A DNA stretch of 19,737 bases, taken from NCBI GenBank assembly GCA_024653795.1, contig JANLHY010000764.1:1-19737 (forward strand), in the 5' to 3' direction. This document shows, piece by piece, positions 1 to 6,799 of this stretch. The position numbers and the translations under genes are program-made. This DNA is from Candidatus Brocadiaceae bacterium. GTDB lineage: Bacteria; Planctomycetota; Brocadiia; Brocadiales; Brocadiaceae. The notes below the pieces were generated by a model that saw only the letters and a list, made by a program, of their open reading frames with translations, ran no database searches and was not told where the DNA came from. How positions within the stretch are numbered: position 1 is the stretch's first letter; each line of letters opens with the position of its first letter.

Positions 1-98
1 TGGCCTACAATTACCTTGCCAACCTCGTACATCAGGGTATTCACAAAATCACTTTCTTGTTTTACCCTCTCTGTGATCTTTTTAACATCCGATTCCAT
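1..98 (-). CDS. MoxR-type AAA+ ATPase, N-terminal fragment
   Basis: Only the first 32 codons lie in the window; the gene runs off the left edge. It starts with ATG at 98, preceded by a strong ribosome binding site (GGAGGGGG on the minus strand, about 102-109). The N-terminus is charged (MESDVKKITERVKQESDF) and reaches KVIVGQ, the segment that in MoxR ATPases comes just before the Walker A loop. MoxR proteins are AAA+ chaperones that help mature metal-containing or von Willebrand-domain protein complexes, usually beside DUF58 and VWA genes. None of those partners can be seen here. The assignment rests on a short stretch, so the exact subfamily is uncertain. Confidence 0.6.
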   Translation of the reverse strand, partial: MESDVKKITERVKQESDFVNTLMYEVGKVIVG

Positions 99-157
99 CT
101 ACCCCCTCCACAACAAATTATTGATTGTTTAAAATGAATTTATAACCACCCCTCTTT

Positions 158-178
158 CCCCTCCTTCGCAAGGAGGGG
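158..178. repeat. GC-rich palindromic hairpin repeat
   Basis: CCCCTCCTT and AAGGAGGGG form a 9-bp perfect stem around a CGC loop. The same hairpin core, with small changes, recurs inside the addA reading frame at 10447-10466 and, with longer C/G runs, at 9101-9122. It lies 60 bases upstream of the minus-strand MoxR-type gene and has no T-run, so it looks like a dispersed repeat and not a terminator. Confidence 0.7.
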
Positions 179-446
179 ATGAAGGGAAGGTCTTCCATAG
201 ACTATTTACCATATTAGTTATGGACACGAAAACCGCTTAAATAAAATGAAAATTCCTATACAATTAAAATATGCTTTAATATGATAATTAATTCAACTAA
301 ACAAAAAATACTATAGAATTTGTTCCTTATTTTCCATACTCAATCATTTATAGAGTTCTAACAAGCAATTATATATAGCAAATTTTCCCGCTTTAAACAA
401 GCATTCAATGAACACTATAAAAGCGCTTGACACCCTAAGACAGAGA
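179..446. other. AT-rich intergenic stretch without a recognisable gene
   Basis: This non-coding stretch is very AT-rich, especially 220-420, and lies between the divergent MoxR-type and mobB genes. It probably contains promoters for one or both, but I cannot place a convincing -35/-10 pair. Stops are frequent in all frames I read. Confidence 0.5.
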
Positions 447-682
447 TGCTACGATTAACTCGATGTATAGGAATTTCAAAGGTGTTGTAGTGTTGTAGGG
501 GCGAACCTTGTGTTCTCCCAATCATGAACAAGGACAAAAGCCTTGAATTGTGCAAGGTGAGGGCGAACACAAGGTTCTCCCCTACACGTATGTTATAAAT
601 AAAATAGTTGCCGAATGCTAACTTGATGTATAGGAATTCCAATGCCGTTGTAGGGGCAGGTTTGAAACCTGCCCCTACGTGT
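447..682. repeat. Two related repeat units, each a direct-repeat head plus a palindrome
   Basis: A 23-base direct repeat (AACTYGATGTATAGGAAT followed by TYCAA) occurs at 457-479 and 620-642, each followed by GTTGTAGGGGC. In the first unit the palindrome has 25-base arms at 495-519 and 561-585 (23 of 25 matching) around a smaller hairpin. In the second it is compact: arms 650-663 and 665-678 are perfect complements. The pattern suggests two copies of one mobile palindromic element with different cores. The minus-strand ORF across this stretch is a by-product of the repeats. Confidence 0.7.
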
Positions 683-811
683 GAACGTGAAACAAAGTCG
701 CCGAAGGCCTAATTTATTTTGACGTTAACTATTGAACAACGATTCACATAACAATCCCGAAGGTTTATATCATAAAGTTATAGTCTAAAACAGAGAAAAA
801 GTAAATATACG

Positions 812-1375
812 TTGTCAAAAGGTATTCCCGTAGTTTTGGTTATTGGTAAACAACATGTAGGTAAGACTACACTTATTAAACTTATTATACCCCGATTGAA
901 GAAAAAGGGATATCGGGTTGGTACCATTAAATACAACATCCCTTATTTTGAAATTGATTACGAGGGAAAGGATACTTATACATACTATCTGGCAGGGGCA
1001 GATGTAGTTTCTATATCCTCACCGGAAAAGCTGGCAATCATAAAACGGGTAAACCTAAGACCGCCGTCAATAAAAGATATCATGAAACATAATTATCGCG
1101 ATGTTGACGTCGTGCTTGTCGAAGGGTATAAAAAGTGGCAGTATCCTTATATCGAGATATATAGCAATAACAGGCAAATAGAATTGACAGATACAGAACA
1201 CAAAAACCATCTAAGGATTACCGTCAACAAAAAGACCGAATCAGTTATACCAACTTTTAAGAAAAATGATTTGAAGAACGTCATAAAATTTATAGAATCG
1301 AAAATGGTAATAGTTCACCGCAAAGGGCGCGGAGAGCGCAGAGAAAAACACTTACAAAGGAAAAAACCCGCATAA
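812..1375 (+). CDS. mobB: MobB, molybdopterin-guanine dinucleotide biosynthesis GTP-binding protein
   Basis: MobB is a cytoplasmic P-loop GTP-binding protein that assists MobA in attaching GMP to molybdopterin, giving the cofactor of DMSO-reductase-type molybdenum or tungsten enzymes. The Walker A loop is GKQHVGKTT at residues 12-20, followed by the family pattern of a helix and a strand with GYRVGTIKY; VDVVLVEGYKKW near residue 100 is the Walker B-like and conserved VEGYK segment. The start is TTG at 812, with only a weak purine-rich AGAGAAAAA upstream. At 187 residues it is slightly longer than typical MobB. The last 23 residues or so (from MVIVHR) are basic and come from DNA matching a dispersed repeat, so the native C-terminus was probably shorter or different. 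No mobA is in the window. Confidence 0.85.
   Translation: MSKGIPVVLVIGKQHVGKTTLIKLIIPRLKKKGYRVGTIKYNIPYFEIDYEGKDTYTYYLAGADVVSISSPEKLAIIKRVNLRPPSIKDIMKHNYRDVDVVLVEGYKKWQYPYIEIYSNNRQIELTDTEHKNHLRITVNKKTESVIPTFKKNDLKNVIKFIESKMVIVHRKGRGERREKHLQRKKPA
1302..1345 (+). repeat. Dispersed repeat copy forming the mobB 3' end
   Basis: AAAATGGTAATAGTTCACCG here is repeated at 6532-6551. GTAATAGTTCACCGCAAAG also resembles the outer arm of the 6213-6794 repeat (GTAACAGTTCAGCCCACCGC), which likewise continues into GCAAAGG..GCGCA-type sequence. The copy is read through in the mobB frame and supplies the C-terminal residues. Confidence 0.6.
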
Positions 1376-1464
1376 TTTCTCTGTCTATTGGAGGTGATGG
1401 GTATTTCTGGAAAGAGCCATGTGCTTTATTTATGAATCAAAACGTATTCCGTAATTTTCTTTTT

Positions 1465-1470
1465 AGGAGG
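1465..1470 (+). promoter_or_regulatory. Ribosome binding site of the cytochrome c gene
   Basis: AGGAGG lies 8 bases before the TTG codon at 1479 and decides this non-ATG start, since it leaves a complete signal peptide. Confidence 0.85.
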
Positions 1471-1478
1471 ATATTTCG

Positions 1479-1823
1479 TTGAAAAAGATTTTTAGTTATT
1501 GTGCAATCCCTGTTGCAACGATGTTTGGTTTATATTTTGGGTTTGCCAGTTCTTCAGTAAATGCAGGAGATGTCAATAAGATTTTTAAAGATACCTGTGA
1601 GTTATGTCACGGCCCGGATGGCAAAGGCAGCGAGGCTGGAATACAATTCGGTGTGCCTGACTTTTCGAGTGCTGATTATCAAAAGTCCAGAACCGATGCC
1701 CAGATGAAGGAATCAATGACCAACGGCACAAAGAATCCCAACTATGTAAAACTCTCAGACCTTGGGGTTGACCTTGCAGACCTTGACGCACTCATCACAA
1801 TAGTTCGGGGATTTGCCAAATAA
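1479..1823 (+). CDS. Small exported monohaem c-type cytochrome
   Basis: The protein is a class I-like cytochrome c of 114 residues, probably an electron carrier outside the cytoplasmic membrane (periplasm, or anammoxosome if this is an anammox organism). A Sec signal peptide covers residues 1-29: KK near the N-terminus, a hydrophobic core, and likely cleavage after SVNA. The haem-binding motif CELCH is at 40-44, followed by GPDGKGS as in many monohaem cytochromes. The start is TTG at 1479, supported by a perfect AGGAGG at 1465-1470 eight bases upstream. The usual MPxF loop carrying the distal Met ligand is not recognisable; the equivalent stretch reads NPNYVKLSDLG, although Met76 and Met80 lie upstream. 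The gene stands alone and is followed directly by a terminator-like palindrome. Confidence 0.88.
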   Translation: MKKIFSYCAIPVATMFGLYFGFASSSVNAGDVNKIFKDTCELCHGPDGKGSEAGIQFGVPDFSSADYQKSRTDAQMKESMTNGTKNPNYVKLSDLGVDLADLDALITIVRGFAK

Positions 1824-1850
1824 TTTAAAACCTATCCATAGGTTTTAAAT
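1823..1850. terminator. Perfect palindrome after the cytochrome c gene, possible terminator
   Basis: ATTTAAAACCTAT at 1823-1835 and its exact complement at 1838-1850 form a 13-bp stem with a CC centre. It overlaps the last base of the stop codon. The stem is AT-rich and there is no long T-run beyond the arm itself, so it may act as a weak bidirectional terminator or an mRNA-end stabiliser. Confidence 0.55.
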
Positions 1851-1887
1851 AGCGCAGTTAAATTAGGTCTTCGGCGGCAACATATTA

Positions 1888-1948
1888 CCCACGAAACACT
1901 CGAAAAGACACGAAAAAAAATTTCGTTACTTTCGCGTCTTTTCGTGGG
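1888..1948. repeat. Inverted repeat, CGAAAAGACACGAAA type
   Basis: CGAAAAGACACGAAA at 1901-1915 pairs with TTTCGCGTCTTTTCG at 1930-1944 with one mismatch, and the outer CCCACGAAA/TTTTCGTGGG extends the structure. It is a dispersed-repeat type of palindrome with no coding content. Confidence 0.6.
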
Positions 1949-1975
1949 CAACTTTGAAATTCATAACATAACTTT

Positions 1976-2014
1976 AGAAGGGTAGGACATAAAAATGTTC
2001 TACCCTTTTCTTTT
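1976..2014 (+). terminator. Rho-independent terminator-like hairpin before rtcA
   Basis: AAGGGTAGGACAT (1978-1990) pairs with ATGTTCTACCCTT (1995-2007), a 13-bp stem with one G-T pair and an AAAA loop, followed by TTCTTTTG. It lies 150 bases after the cytochrome c stop and only 18 bases before the rtcA start. It could terminate transcription from upstream or act as a 5'-leader structure of rtcA. Confidence 0.6.
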
Positions 2015-2031
2015 GTGTATGCAGGATGAAT

Positions 2032-3072
2032 ATGAACGGAGAAATAATAAAAATCGATGGTTCTTTTGGTGAAGGCGGTGGACAAATCCTGCGTACAGCC
2101 CTTTCACTATCAGCAATTACAAAAAAACCTTTCGAAATATATAACATACGTGCCAATAGAAAAGTGCCCGGTCTCAGCTACCAACATCTTCAAGCTGTCA
2201 ACTCTACAGCCCAAATCTGCAATGCAGAGGTCGTAGGACATCAACTCCGATCCACCGACCTCAAGTTCTACCCAGGAGAAACACAGGCCGGTACTTACCA
2301 TTTCAACATCGGCACTGCAGGCTCTGTCTCTCTTGTTTTACAAACCATCTTCTACCCACTGAGTCTGGCAAACAAACCCTCTTCAATTACCATTATTGGA
2401 GGCACACACGTTACCCACAGTCCCTGTGTAGATTACCTCAAACAGCAGTGGTTGCACTTTCTTAAAGAGATTGGCTTTGATGCAGAGATACAAACTTTTA
2501 AGGCCGGATTCTACCCCCGCGGCGGCGGTGAGATTTTAATCAAAATAACACCAAAAAGCCCACAGCACCCGTTACAGATCGAGAGCAGAGGGAACCTTAT
2601 TCAGATAAAGGGCATATCCTCAGTAAGTAATCTGGATATAACTATTGCTCAACGACAGCAATTACAGGCAAAGAAACGGCTTTTAGAGTATAACATACCA
2701 CACGAAATATCTTTGGAGGAAATCCCATCCTTTGGAAAGGGAACAATGCTCCTGCTGGTAGGAAAATTCGAACACAGCCAGTGTTGTTATTTTGGCTTAG
2801 GCGCCATTGGTAAGCGCGCTGAAACCGTTGCCGATGACGCCTGTAACGAATTCTTCACTTTTCTAAAAACCAGGGGCGTCATTGACGAATATCTAGCCGA
2901 CCAACTCATCATCCCGCTTGCCCTCACGAAAGGGACATCACAGTTTGTCACGCCCAGGATTTCCCAACACTTGCTAACGAACATTGAGATTGTAAAGTTT
3001 TTTCTGCCCGTGACTATCGATGTATCCGGAAATTTGCATGAAGAAGGACTTATAAAAATACTGCATCTATAA
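2032..3072 (+). CDS. rtcA: RtcA, RNA 3'-terminal phosphate cyclase
   Basis: RtcA converts RNA 3'-phosphate ends to 2',3'-cyclic phosphates using ATP, through a covalent histidine-AMP intermediate. The N-terminal signature is GSFGEGGGQILRTALSLS (residues 10-27), with NIGTAGSV, GGTHVTHSP and the RGGGE turn following in family order. The C-terminal segment ADQLIIPLAL...QHLLTN carries the adenylated histidine (His313 here, by analogy with E. coli His309). The length, 346 residues, is close to the family norm. An in-frame ATG also exists at 2026, but AGG at 2023-2025 is spaced 6 bases from the ATG at 2032, so 2032 is preferred. No rtcB or rtcR is visible; the gene stands alone between repeat-rich spacers. 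Confidence 0.93.
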   Translation: MNGEIIKIDGSFGEGGGQILRTALSLSAITKKPFEIYNIRANRKVPGLSYQHLQAVNSTAQICNAEVVGHQLRSTDLKFYPGETQAGTYHFNIGTAGSVSLVLQTIFYPLSLANKPSSITIIGGTHVTHSPCVDYLKQQWLHFLKEIGFDAEIQTFKAGFYPRGGGEILIKITPKSPQHPLQIESRGNLIQIKGISSVSNLDITIAQRQQLQAKKRLLEYNIPHEISLEEIPSFGKGTMLLLVGKFEHSQCCYFGLGAIGKRAETVADDACNEFFTFLKTRGVIDEYLADQLIIPLALTKGTSQFVTPRISQHLLTNIEIVKFFLPVTIDVSGNLHEEGLIKILHL

Positions 3073-3115
3073 AAAATGTTTCTTCAGGCTTTTCTGTGGA
3101 TATACGAATCAGCTT

Positions 3116-3136
3116 CCTCTCCCTTGATGGGAGGGG
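3116..3136. repeat. Short hairpin after rtcA
   Basis: CCTCTCCC TTGAT GGGAGGGG folds into an 8-bp hairpin followed by a G-rich tail (TTAGTGGGGGGTGAG). It resembles the hairpin repeat in addA at 9866-9900 and belongs to the CCTCxCCC/GGGxGAGG repeat style. There is no T-run, so terminator function is doubtful. Confidence 0.55.
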
Positions 3137-3270
3137 TTAGTGGGGGGTGAGATAAGCAATGCCTTATATCTACCAATTGGTTCTTGTCTTCTGACAGGAG
3201 ACACAATGAAAATTCACAAGTTTTTCCAAAGTCACGTTACTCACTACAACACAATATCTCACGAGGTTTA

Positions 3271-3500
3271 TCCCCCGCCCCCGTATCAAGTACGGGGCAG
3301 GCTCATGCCGACCACACCTGTCCTCGACTACGATCGGGGAAGGGATCGGTGCTACTCATTTGAATTTCCTTACCGTCAATAGGAAATGCCCACCGGGGGC
3401 CGATCCCCTTTTACGGGGTACATACCCCCTGTACTATCATGCCTGAAAAGGCGGGGCAGACGCACCATGATGAAACTTGGCACGCTCTCCGTCCTGAAAT
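3271..3500. repeat. Composite GC-rich inverted-repeat region, non-coding
   Basis: Several short palindromes lie close together: CCCCGTA/TACGGGG at 3279-3297; AAGGGATCGG (about 3341-3350) facing CCGATCCCCTT (about 3401-3411); and GGGGTACATACCCC near 3415-3430. Three overlapping short ORFs here have low-complexity products, no ribosome binding site and no family resemblance, so I treat the stretch as repeat DNA. Confidence 0.5.
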
Positions 3501-3538
3501 TGAAAGGAGATTCTGTCCACCCCCAATTATCATTTTTT

Positions 3539-3723
3539 GTAACAGTTCAGCCTATACTCGAAATGGACGTATAATACAACCCCCCCTGCCCCCTTTTCTA
3601 AGGGGGATTTTTAAAGTCCCCCTGGCTTAATAAAGGGGGATTCCCACTTAAAGTCCCCCTTAATAAACCAGGGGGATTGAGGGGGTTGTTATGCATCGTT
3701 ACACATACGACGTGAACTGTTAT
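3539..3723. mobile_element. MITE-like element with GTAACAGTTCA terminal inverted repeats
   Basis: The left end GTAACAGTTCAGCC (3539-3552) is mirrored by TGAACTGTTAT (3713-3723). The 185-base interior is made of C/G-run palindromes of the AAAGTCCCCC/GGGGGATT type and has no ORF of its own. The right end touches the stop codon of the minus-strand Avd-like gene. The same terminal sequence bounds the 7706-7835 insert in addA and the composite at 6213-6794, so this is one member of a non-autonomous family. No encoded transposase is seen. Confidence 0.6.
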
Positions 3724-4070
3724 CATTTTTTCTGACCTCTCATCCATCCCTCGTTCTGTCTGCTCAATTCAATCAATAAAGTAAAGGCATGTTCATACGA
3801 ATTAAAGTTATGAAACGCCTTTACCTCTTTGCAAATCCGTACAAGCACCTTCAACCCCTCAAGCCTATCCCGCAACTCAAGGAGCAGAGGCAGCCTCTCC
3901 CGGGTGGAATTTGCCTTGATGATCAGTCCAACAATCTCGCGGCTCTTTTCCCTCAACTCACTCCCCAGGGTGTATTTCTGATAACAGCTGAAGTGCCTGA
4001 CGATCTCCTCAAAATAGATCGTCAGATCCAATGCCTTCTTATAAATAGGAAGGTGCTCATATCGTGCCAT
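3723..4070 (-). CDS. Four-helix-bundle protein resembling DGR accessory protein Avd
   Basis: The product is 115 residues, predicted all-helical and basic, with no signal peptide. The pattern LPIYKKALDLTIYFE, KYTLGSELREKSREI, LLELRDRLEGLKVLVRI and FNSYEHAFTLLIELSRQNEGW matches, from memory, the bacterial Avd-like four-helix-bundle family, related in fold to 23S rRNA intervening-sequence proteins. In diversity-generating retroelements Avd binds the reverse transcriptase and template RNA during mutagenic copying. Here the only reverse transcriptase is the group II intron enzyme starting 620 bases away on the other strand, and no template/variable repeat pair was found, so the role is open. The start ATG at 4070 gives a complete N-terminus. 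The TGA stop lies in the terminal repeat of the adjacent MITE-like element, so the last residues may have been altered. Confidence 0.72.
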   Translation of the reverse strand: MARYEHLPIYKKALDLTIYFEEIVRHFSCYQKYTLGSELREKSREIVGLIIKANSTRERLPLLLELRDRLEGLKVLVRICKEVKAFHNFNSYEHAFTLLIELSRQNEGWMRGQKK

Positions 4071-4095
4071 TGTTAATATTATATCATCAACGTTT

Positions 4096-4276
4096 CACGT
4101 AGCGCCGATCCTTTATGGTCGGCATCCATTCACACGACACCCGCTATGTAACCCCGACCCCTCGTGGCCAGCTATAGCCTATTGTTGCCCATAAAGGGCA
4201 ACGCTACGTTGTCTAATCTTGCGGTTACGACAACCATTGTGGCCGGCCAAATAGCGGGGGATAAACCCCCGCGCTA
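4096..4276. repeat. Cluster of TAGCG...CGCTA hairpin repeats
   Basis: Three small hairpins share a flank pattern of TAGCG or CGCTA(CG). They are GCCGA/TCGGC at 4104-4123 after GTAGC; GTTGCCC/GGGCAAC at 4184-4202 before GCTACG; and TAGCGGGGG ATAAA CCCCCGC GCTA at 4252-4276. The last is the immediate 5' exon of the group II intron. A further, uninterrupted copy lies at 6358-6390. Confidence 0.6.
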
Positions 4277-4691
4277 GTGCGCCTGAGAGTGCGCACTGTC
4301 AGAGGGGTGAAAGTCCCCTTCAGGGAAAACGCTTTCCGCCCTGTAACCGACCGTAACTGCGTCATCGTGAGATGGGGTGTGGAGCAACGGGAGGTGAAAA
4401 GCTAGTCCGTAGGTTAACAAACTCGATTCGGCCAGTTGTAACGGCGAGCCTGCTAGCGAGTGGCGAAGCCCAGACCTTTGAGAAAAGAAGGAAGTCTATC
4501 AAGCTGAGGGGTAGCGTAGTAAAGCGATGATAGGGAGCAATGGGTGGTTGGAGACGGAATGGCAGGAAGGCAATGTGCATGAATCAGGGATACCTGATAG
4601 AGGAAGTGACTGTATCAGGAGTCAGAACCTCCATAGGAGCGGTGAGACATCGTAACGGATGTGGAGCAAAGGGAGGCAGGAAGGTGGATGA

Positions 4692-6038
4692 GTGAAGACT
4701 ATAGAGAAGGAAGAAAGACCATCGGAAGTGGGAGAAAACCCTAAGCAAGATGGAGAAGTCCAAATCCGGGAAAGGTGGAGATGGACAGAACCTTCTGTAT
4801 GGACGGAACGGATGTTGACGGCTTTGGAGAAAGGAGTGAAAGGAGGCAAATGGTTTAGTCTGGTGGACAAGGTGTACTCAAGCGAGAACCTGAGAGCGTC
4901 ATGGGAGAAGGTGAGGAGTAATGGAGGGGCTGCGGGAGTAGACCGACAGAGCATCGAGGCGTATGAGAAAGAAGCGGAAAAGAATCTTGTGGAATTAGAG
5001 AAGATACTCAGAGAGGGAAACTACAGGGCAAAACCCGGCAAGAGGGTATGGATACCGAAGATAGGAAGCAAAGAAAAGAGGCCATTAGGAGTTCCCGTGG
5101 TTACAGACCGAATCGTGCAAACGGCGGTGAGGAATGTAATAGAGCCGATATTTGAGAGGACATTTGCGGAACAGAGTTACGGATTTCGGCCAGAACGAGG
5201 ATGTAAAGATGCGCTGAAGCGAGTAGAAGAACTCTTGAAGAATGGATACACATGGGTAGTAGACGCAGACATCAAGAGCTACTTTGACAGCATCCCCCAT
5301 GACAAGCTGATGAAAGATGTGGAGGAGCAGATAGCAGACGGAAGGGTACTGGAGACGATAGAGGGGTATCTGAAGCAGTGGATAATGGACGGACTCAAAG
5401 AATGGGAAGCAGAGAAGGGGACACCACAGGGGGCAGTAATAAGTCCATTATTAGCGAACATATATCTGAGTAAGATAGACCACGAAATGGCAAGGCTGGG
5501 GCATGAGATGGTCAGGTATGCGGATGACAGCGTCATCCTGTGCAGAAATGAAGAAGCAAAGAGGGCATTGGAAGAAATGAAAGGAATGCTCGAAGTAAGA
5601 GGGCTGACACTGCATCCAGACAAGACCAAAATAGTAGACGCAACCCAAGAAGGAGGATTTGACTTTCTGGGATACCACTTTGAACGAGGGATGAGATGGC
5701 CACGCAAAAAGAGTATGGATAAGATCAAAGAGACAATCCGCCACAAGACAAGACGAACATCAGGAGAGAGCATGAAATGTATGATAGTAGAACTCAACAA
5801 AAGTCTCAGAGGCTGGTATGAATACTTTAAACATAGCCACAAAACGACATTTCCAAGAATAGACAGTCGGATACGAATGAGACTGAGGAGCATCCTGAGA
5901 AAGAGTCGGGGAGGTAAAGGAAGAGGCAGAGGTGCAGACCATCAGAGATGGCCAAATACGTACTTTGCTAATCTTGGGTTGTTCACAGTAACCGCAGCCC
6001 ATGCATTAACCTGTCAATCCCGAAGGGGTAACCACTGA
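4692..6038 (+). CDS. ltrA: Group II intron reverse transcriptase/maturase
   Basis: This is the intron-encoded protein: it helps the intron RNA splice and copies it into DNA. The order is reverse transcriptase palm and fingers, with GVDRQS, RPLGVPVVTDRIVQ, SYGFRPERG, VVDADIKSYFD and GTPQGAVISPLLANIYL; the catalytic YADD at 276-279; LHPDKTKI and FDFLGYHF; then the maturase domain with LNKSLRGWYEYFKHS and a C-terminus around DHQRWPNTYFANLGLF. No HNH endonuclease domain follows, common for the smaller bacterial intron proteins. The start is GTG at 4692, preceded by AAGGTGG. At 448 residues it is full length, with no frameshift. The stop lies 5 bases before domain V. Confidence 0.93.
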   Translation: MKTIEKEERPSEVGENPKQDGEVQIRERWRWTEPSVWTERMLTALEKGVKGGKWFSLVDKVYSSENLRASWEKVRSNGGAAGVDRQSIEAYEKEAEKNLVELEKILREGNYRAKPGKRVWIPKIGSKEKRPLGVPVVTDRIVQTAVRNVIEPIFERTFAEQSYGFRPERGCKDALKRVEELLKNGYTWVVDADIKSYFDSIPHDKLMKDVEEQIADGRVLETIEGYLKQWIMDGLKEWEAEKGTPQGAVISPLLANIYLSKIDHEMARLGHEMVRYADDSVILCRNEEAKRALEEMKGMLEVRGLTLHPDKTKIVDATQEGGFDFLGYHFERGMRWPRKKSMDKIKETIRHKTRRTSGESMKCMIVELNKSLRGWYEYFKHSHKTTFPRIDSRIRMRLRSILRKSRGGKGRGRGADHQRWPNTYFANLGLFTVTAAHALTCQSRRGNH

Positions 6039-6043
6039 CTGGA

Positions 6044-6112
6044 GAGCCGTATGCGGGAGACCCGCCTGTACGGTTCGGAGGGAGGGGAGGCGAAAGCCTT
6101 CCCTACCCCTAT
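6044..6112 (+). ncRNA. Group II intron domains V and VI
   Basis: GAGCCGTATGCGGG (6044-6057) and CCGCCTGTACGGTTC (6062-6076) form the 34-base catalytic hairpin with the conserved GAGCCGTA/TACGGTTC arms. Domain VI follows, as GGGGAGGC GAAA GCCTTCCC, with an unpaired A in the CCCTACCCC strand as candidate branch point. The intron ends a few bases further, at CTAT. Confidence 0.85.
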
Positions 6113-6357
6113 CGAGATCCTTGTCCTGAATAATTAACCATCTTCAAATTATCACAACTTTCACGGATAACAAACAAATCATGTCATACCATGCAACCAC
6201 CATCCTTTCTGAGTAACAGTTCAGCCCACCGCAAAGGCGCAAAGGACGCAAAGAAAATACTTCACAGAAGGAGTATCTTCACCAATAAAATCATAAAGTT
6301 TTTTGGAATTTCAACCTTTAGTTTCTAAAAAATAATACCTTTCCTGGTGAAAATTCC

Positions 6358-6390
6358 AAATAGCGGGGGATAAACCACCCGCGCTACGTT
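6358..6390 (+). repeat. Uninterrupted TAGCG hairpin repeat (intron-free counterpart of the intron site)
   Basis: AAATAGCGGGGGATAAACCA followed by CCCGCGCTACG matches the intron 5' exon (4249-4276) nearly base for base. It continues with CG, as does the sequence after the intron 3' end (CGAGATCC), so it shows what the intron target may look like without the intron. Confidence 0.6.
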
Positions 6391-6638
6391 TTTACGAGGA
6401 CAAGTTTAGCAAAAATTTACGATTTGAGATTTAAAAAAATCGTAAATTCCCATCAAAGAACTCTTCCGACTCGTTCGGGTTAGGTGAGGGGGGATTATTT
6501 TTATGGGTGGAATTGTTTTATTGAGTCAAGTAAAATGGTAATAGTTCACCGGAGGAAAAAGATTTGACAAGATAACAGGATAGACATGATGAACAATTAA
6601 ATTAATTTTTGACAGGATTAACAGGATTGCTTTTGTAC

Positions 6639-6659
6639 AGACGCCCCGCCGGGGCGTCT
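6639..6659. repeat. GC-rich perfect palindrome
   Basis: AGACGCCCC and GGGGCGTCT form a 9-bp stem around GCC, flanked by GTAC and CTAC. It resembles the GTAGAGACGC-type palindromes scattered through many bacterial genomes. It lies inside the larger nested repeat before addA. Confidence 0.6.
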
Positions 6660-6799
6660 CTACCAGTTTTTAATCTTGTTAATCTTGTATATCCTGTCTA
6701 AGGTAGTTGAACTATTACGTTTTTTCTTTGCGTCCTTTGCGCTCCCCCCCCCATTTCCATGAGGGCAGGCCTTTGCGGTGGGCTGAACTGTTACGTAAA

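Larger units (their letters stand above)
4277..6112 (+). mobile_element. Group II intron (ribozyme plus reverse transcriptase)
   Basis: This is a self-splicing retroelement that moves by reverse transcription. The 5' end is GTGCG at 4277-4281, matching the GUGYG consensus. About 415 bases of structured, non-coding domain I-IV sequence precede the reverse transcriptase ORF. After the ORF come a recognisable domain V (6044-6077) and a domain VI hairpin ending ..CTACCCCTAT, so the 3' end is placed at about 6112. Length is about 1.84 kb. The 5' boundary directly follows the hairpin TAGCGGGGG ATAAA CCCCCGC GCTA, an arrangement typical of hairpin-targeting introns such as class IIC, though the class cannot be fixed from the protein by eye. 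All visible parts look intact, so it may be active. Confidence 0.88.
6213..6794. repeat. Nested inverted-repeat composite between the intron and addA
   Basis: The outer arms are long: GTAACAGTTCAGCCCACCGC followed by AAAGGCGCAAAGGACGCAAAG (6213-6253) recurs inverted at about 6723-6794, where the right arm is split by about 27 extra bases (C-run plus CATTTCCATGAGGGCAGG). An inner pair, GTAATAGTTCACC at 6538 and GTTGAACTATTAC at 6706-6718, is nested inside. It also holds the TAGCG hairpin at 6358-6390, a 12-bp inverted repeat (6414-6425 with 6437-6448), ACAGGATTAACAGGATT-type sequence at 6611-6628 facing AATCTTGTTAATCTTG at 6671-6686, and a GC palindrome at 6639-6659. No gene is seen from 6113 to 6706. 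Confidence 0.6.

Noticed and set aside
447..682. A CRISPR array
   Set aside because: Only two copies of the direct repeat exist, the unit length is irregular, and each copy is followed by a long palindrome of its own.
3140..3630. Three short overlapping plus-strand ORFs after rtcA
   Set aside because: They run through inverted repeats, have low-complexity products, lack ribosome binding sites and match no family.
5279..5893. A 204-residue minus-strand ORF
   Set aside because: It lies entirely antisense to the well-conserved intron reverse transcriptase and its product has no recognisable motif.
3539..6112. A complete diversity-generating retroelement (Avd plus reverse transcriptase)
   Set aside because: The reverse transcriptase has a maturase domain and is flanked by a group II intron 5' end, domain V and domain VI. 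No A-biased template/variable repeat pair or C-type lectin-like target gene is visible.
6707..6799. The 31-codon N-terminal extension of AddA from the TTG at 6707
   Set aside because: The codons fall in the right arm of the nested repeat and encode nothing conserved; ATG 6800 gives a normal distance to the Walker A loop.
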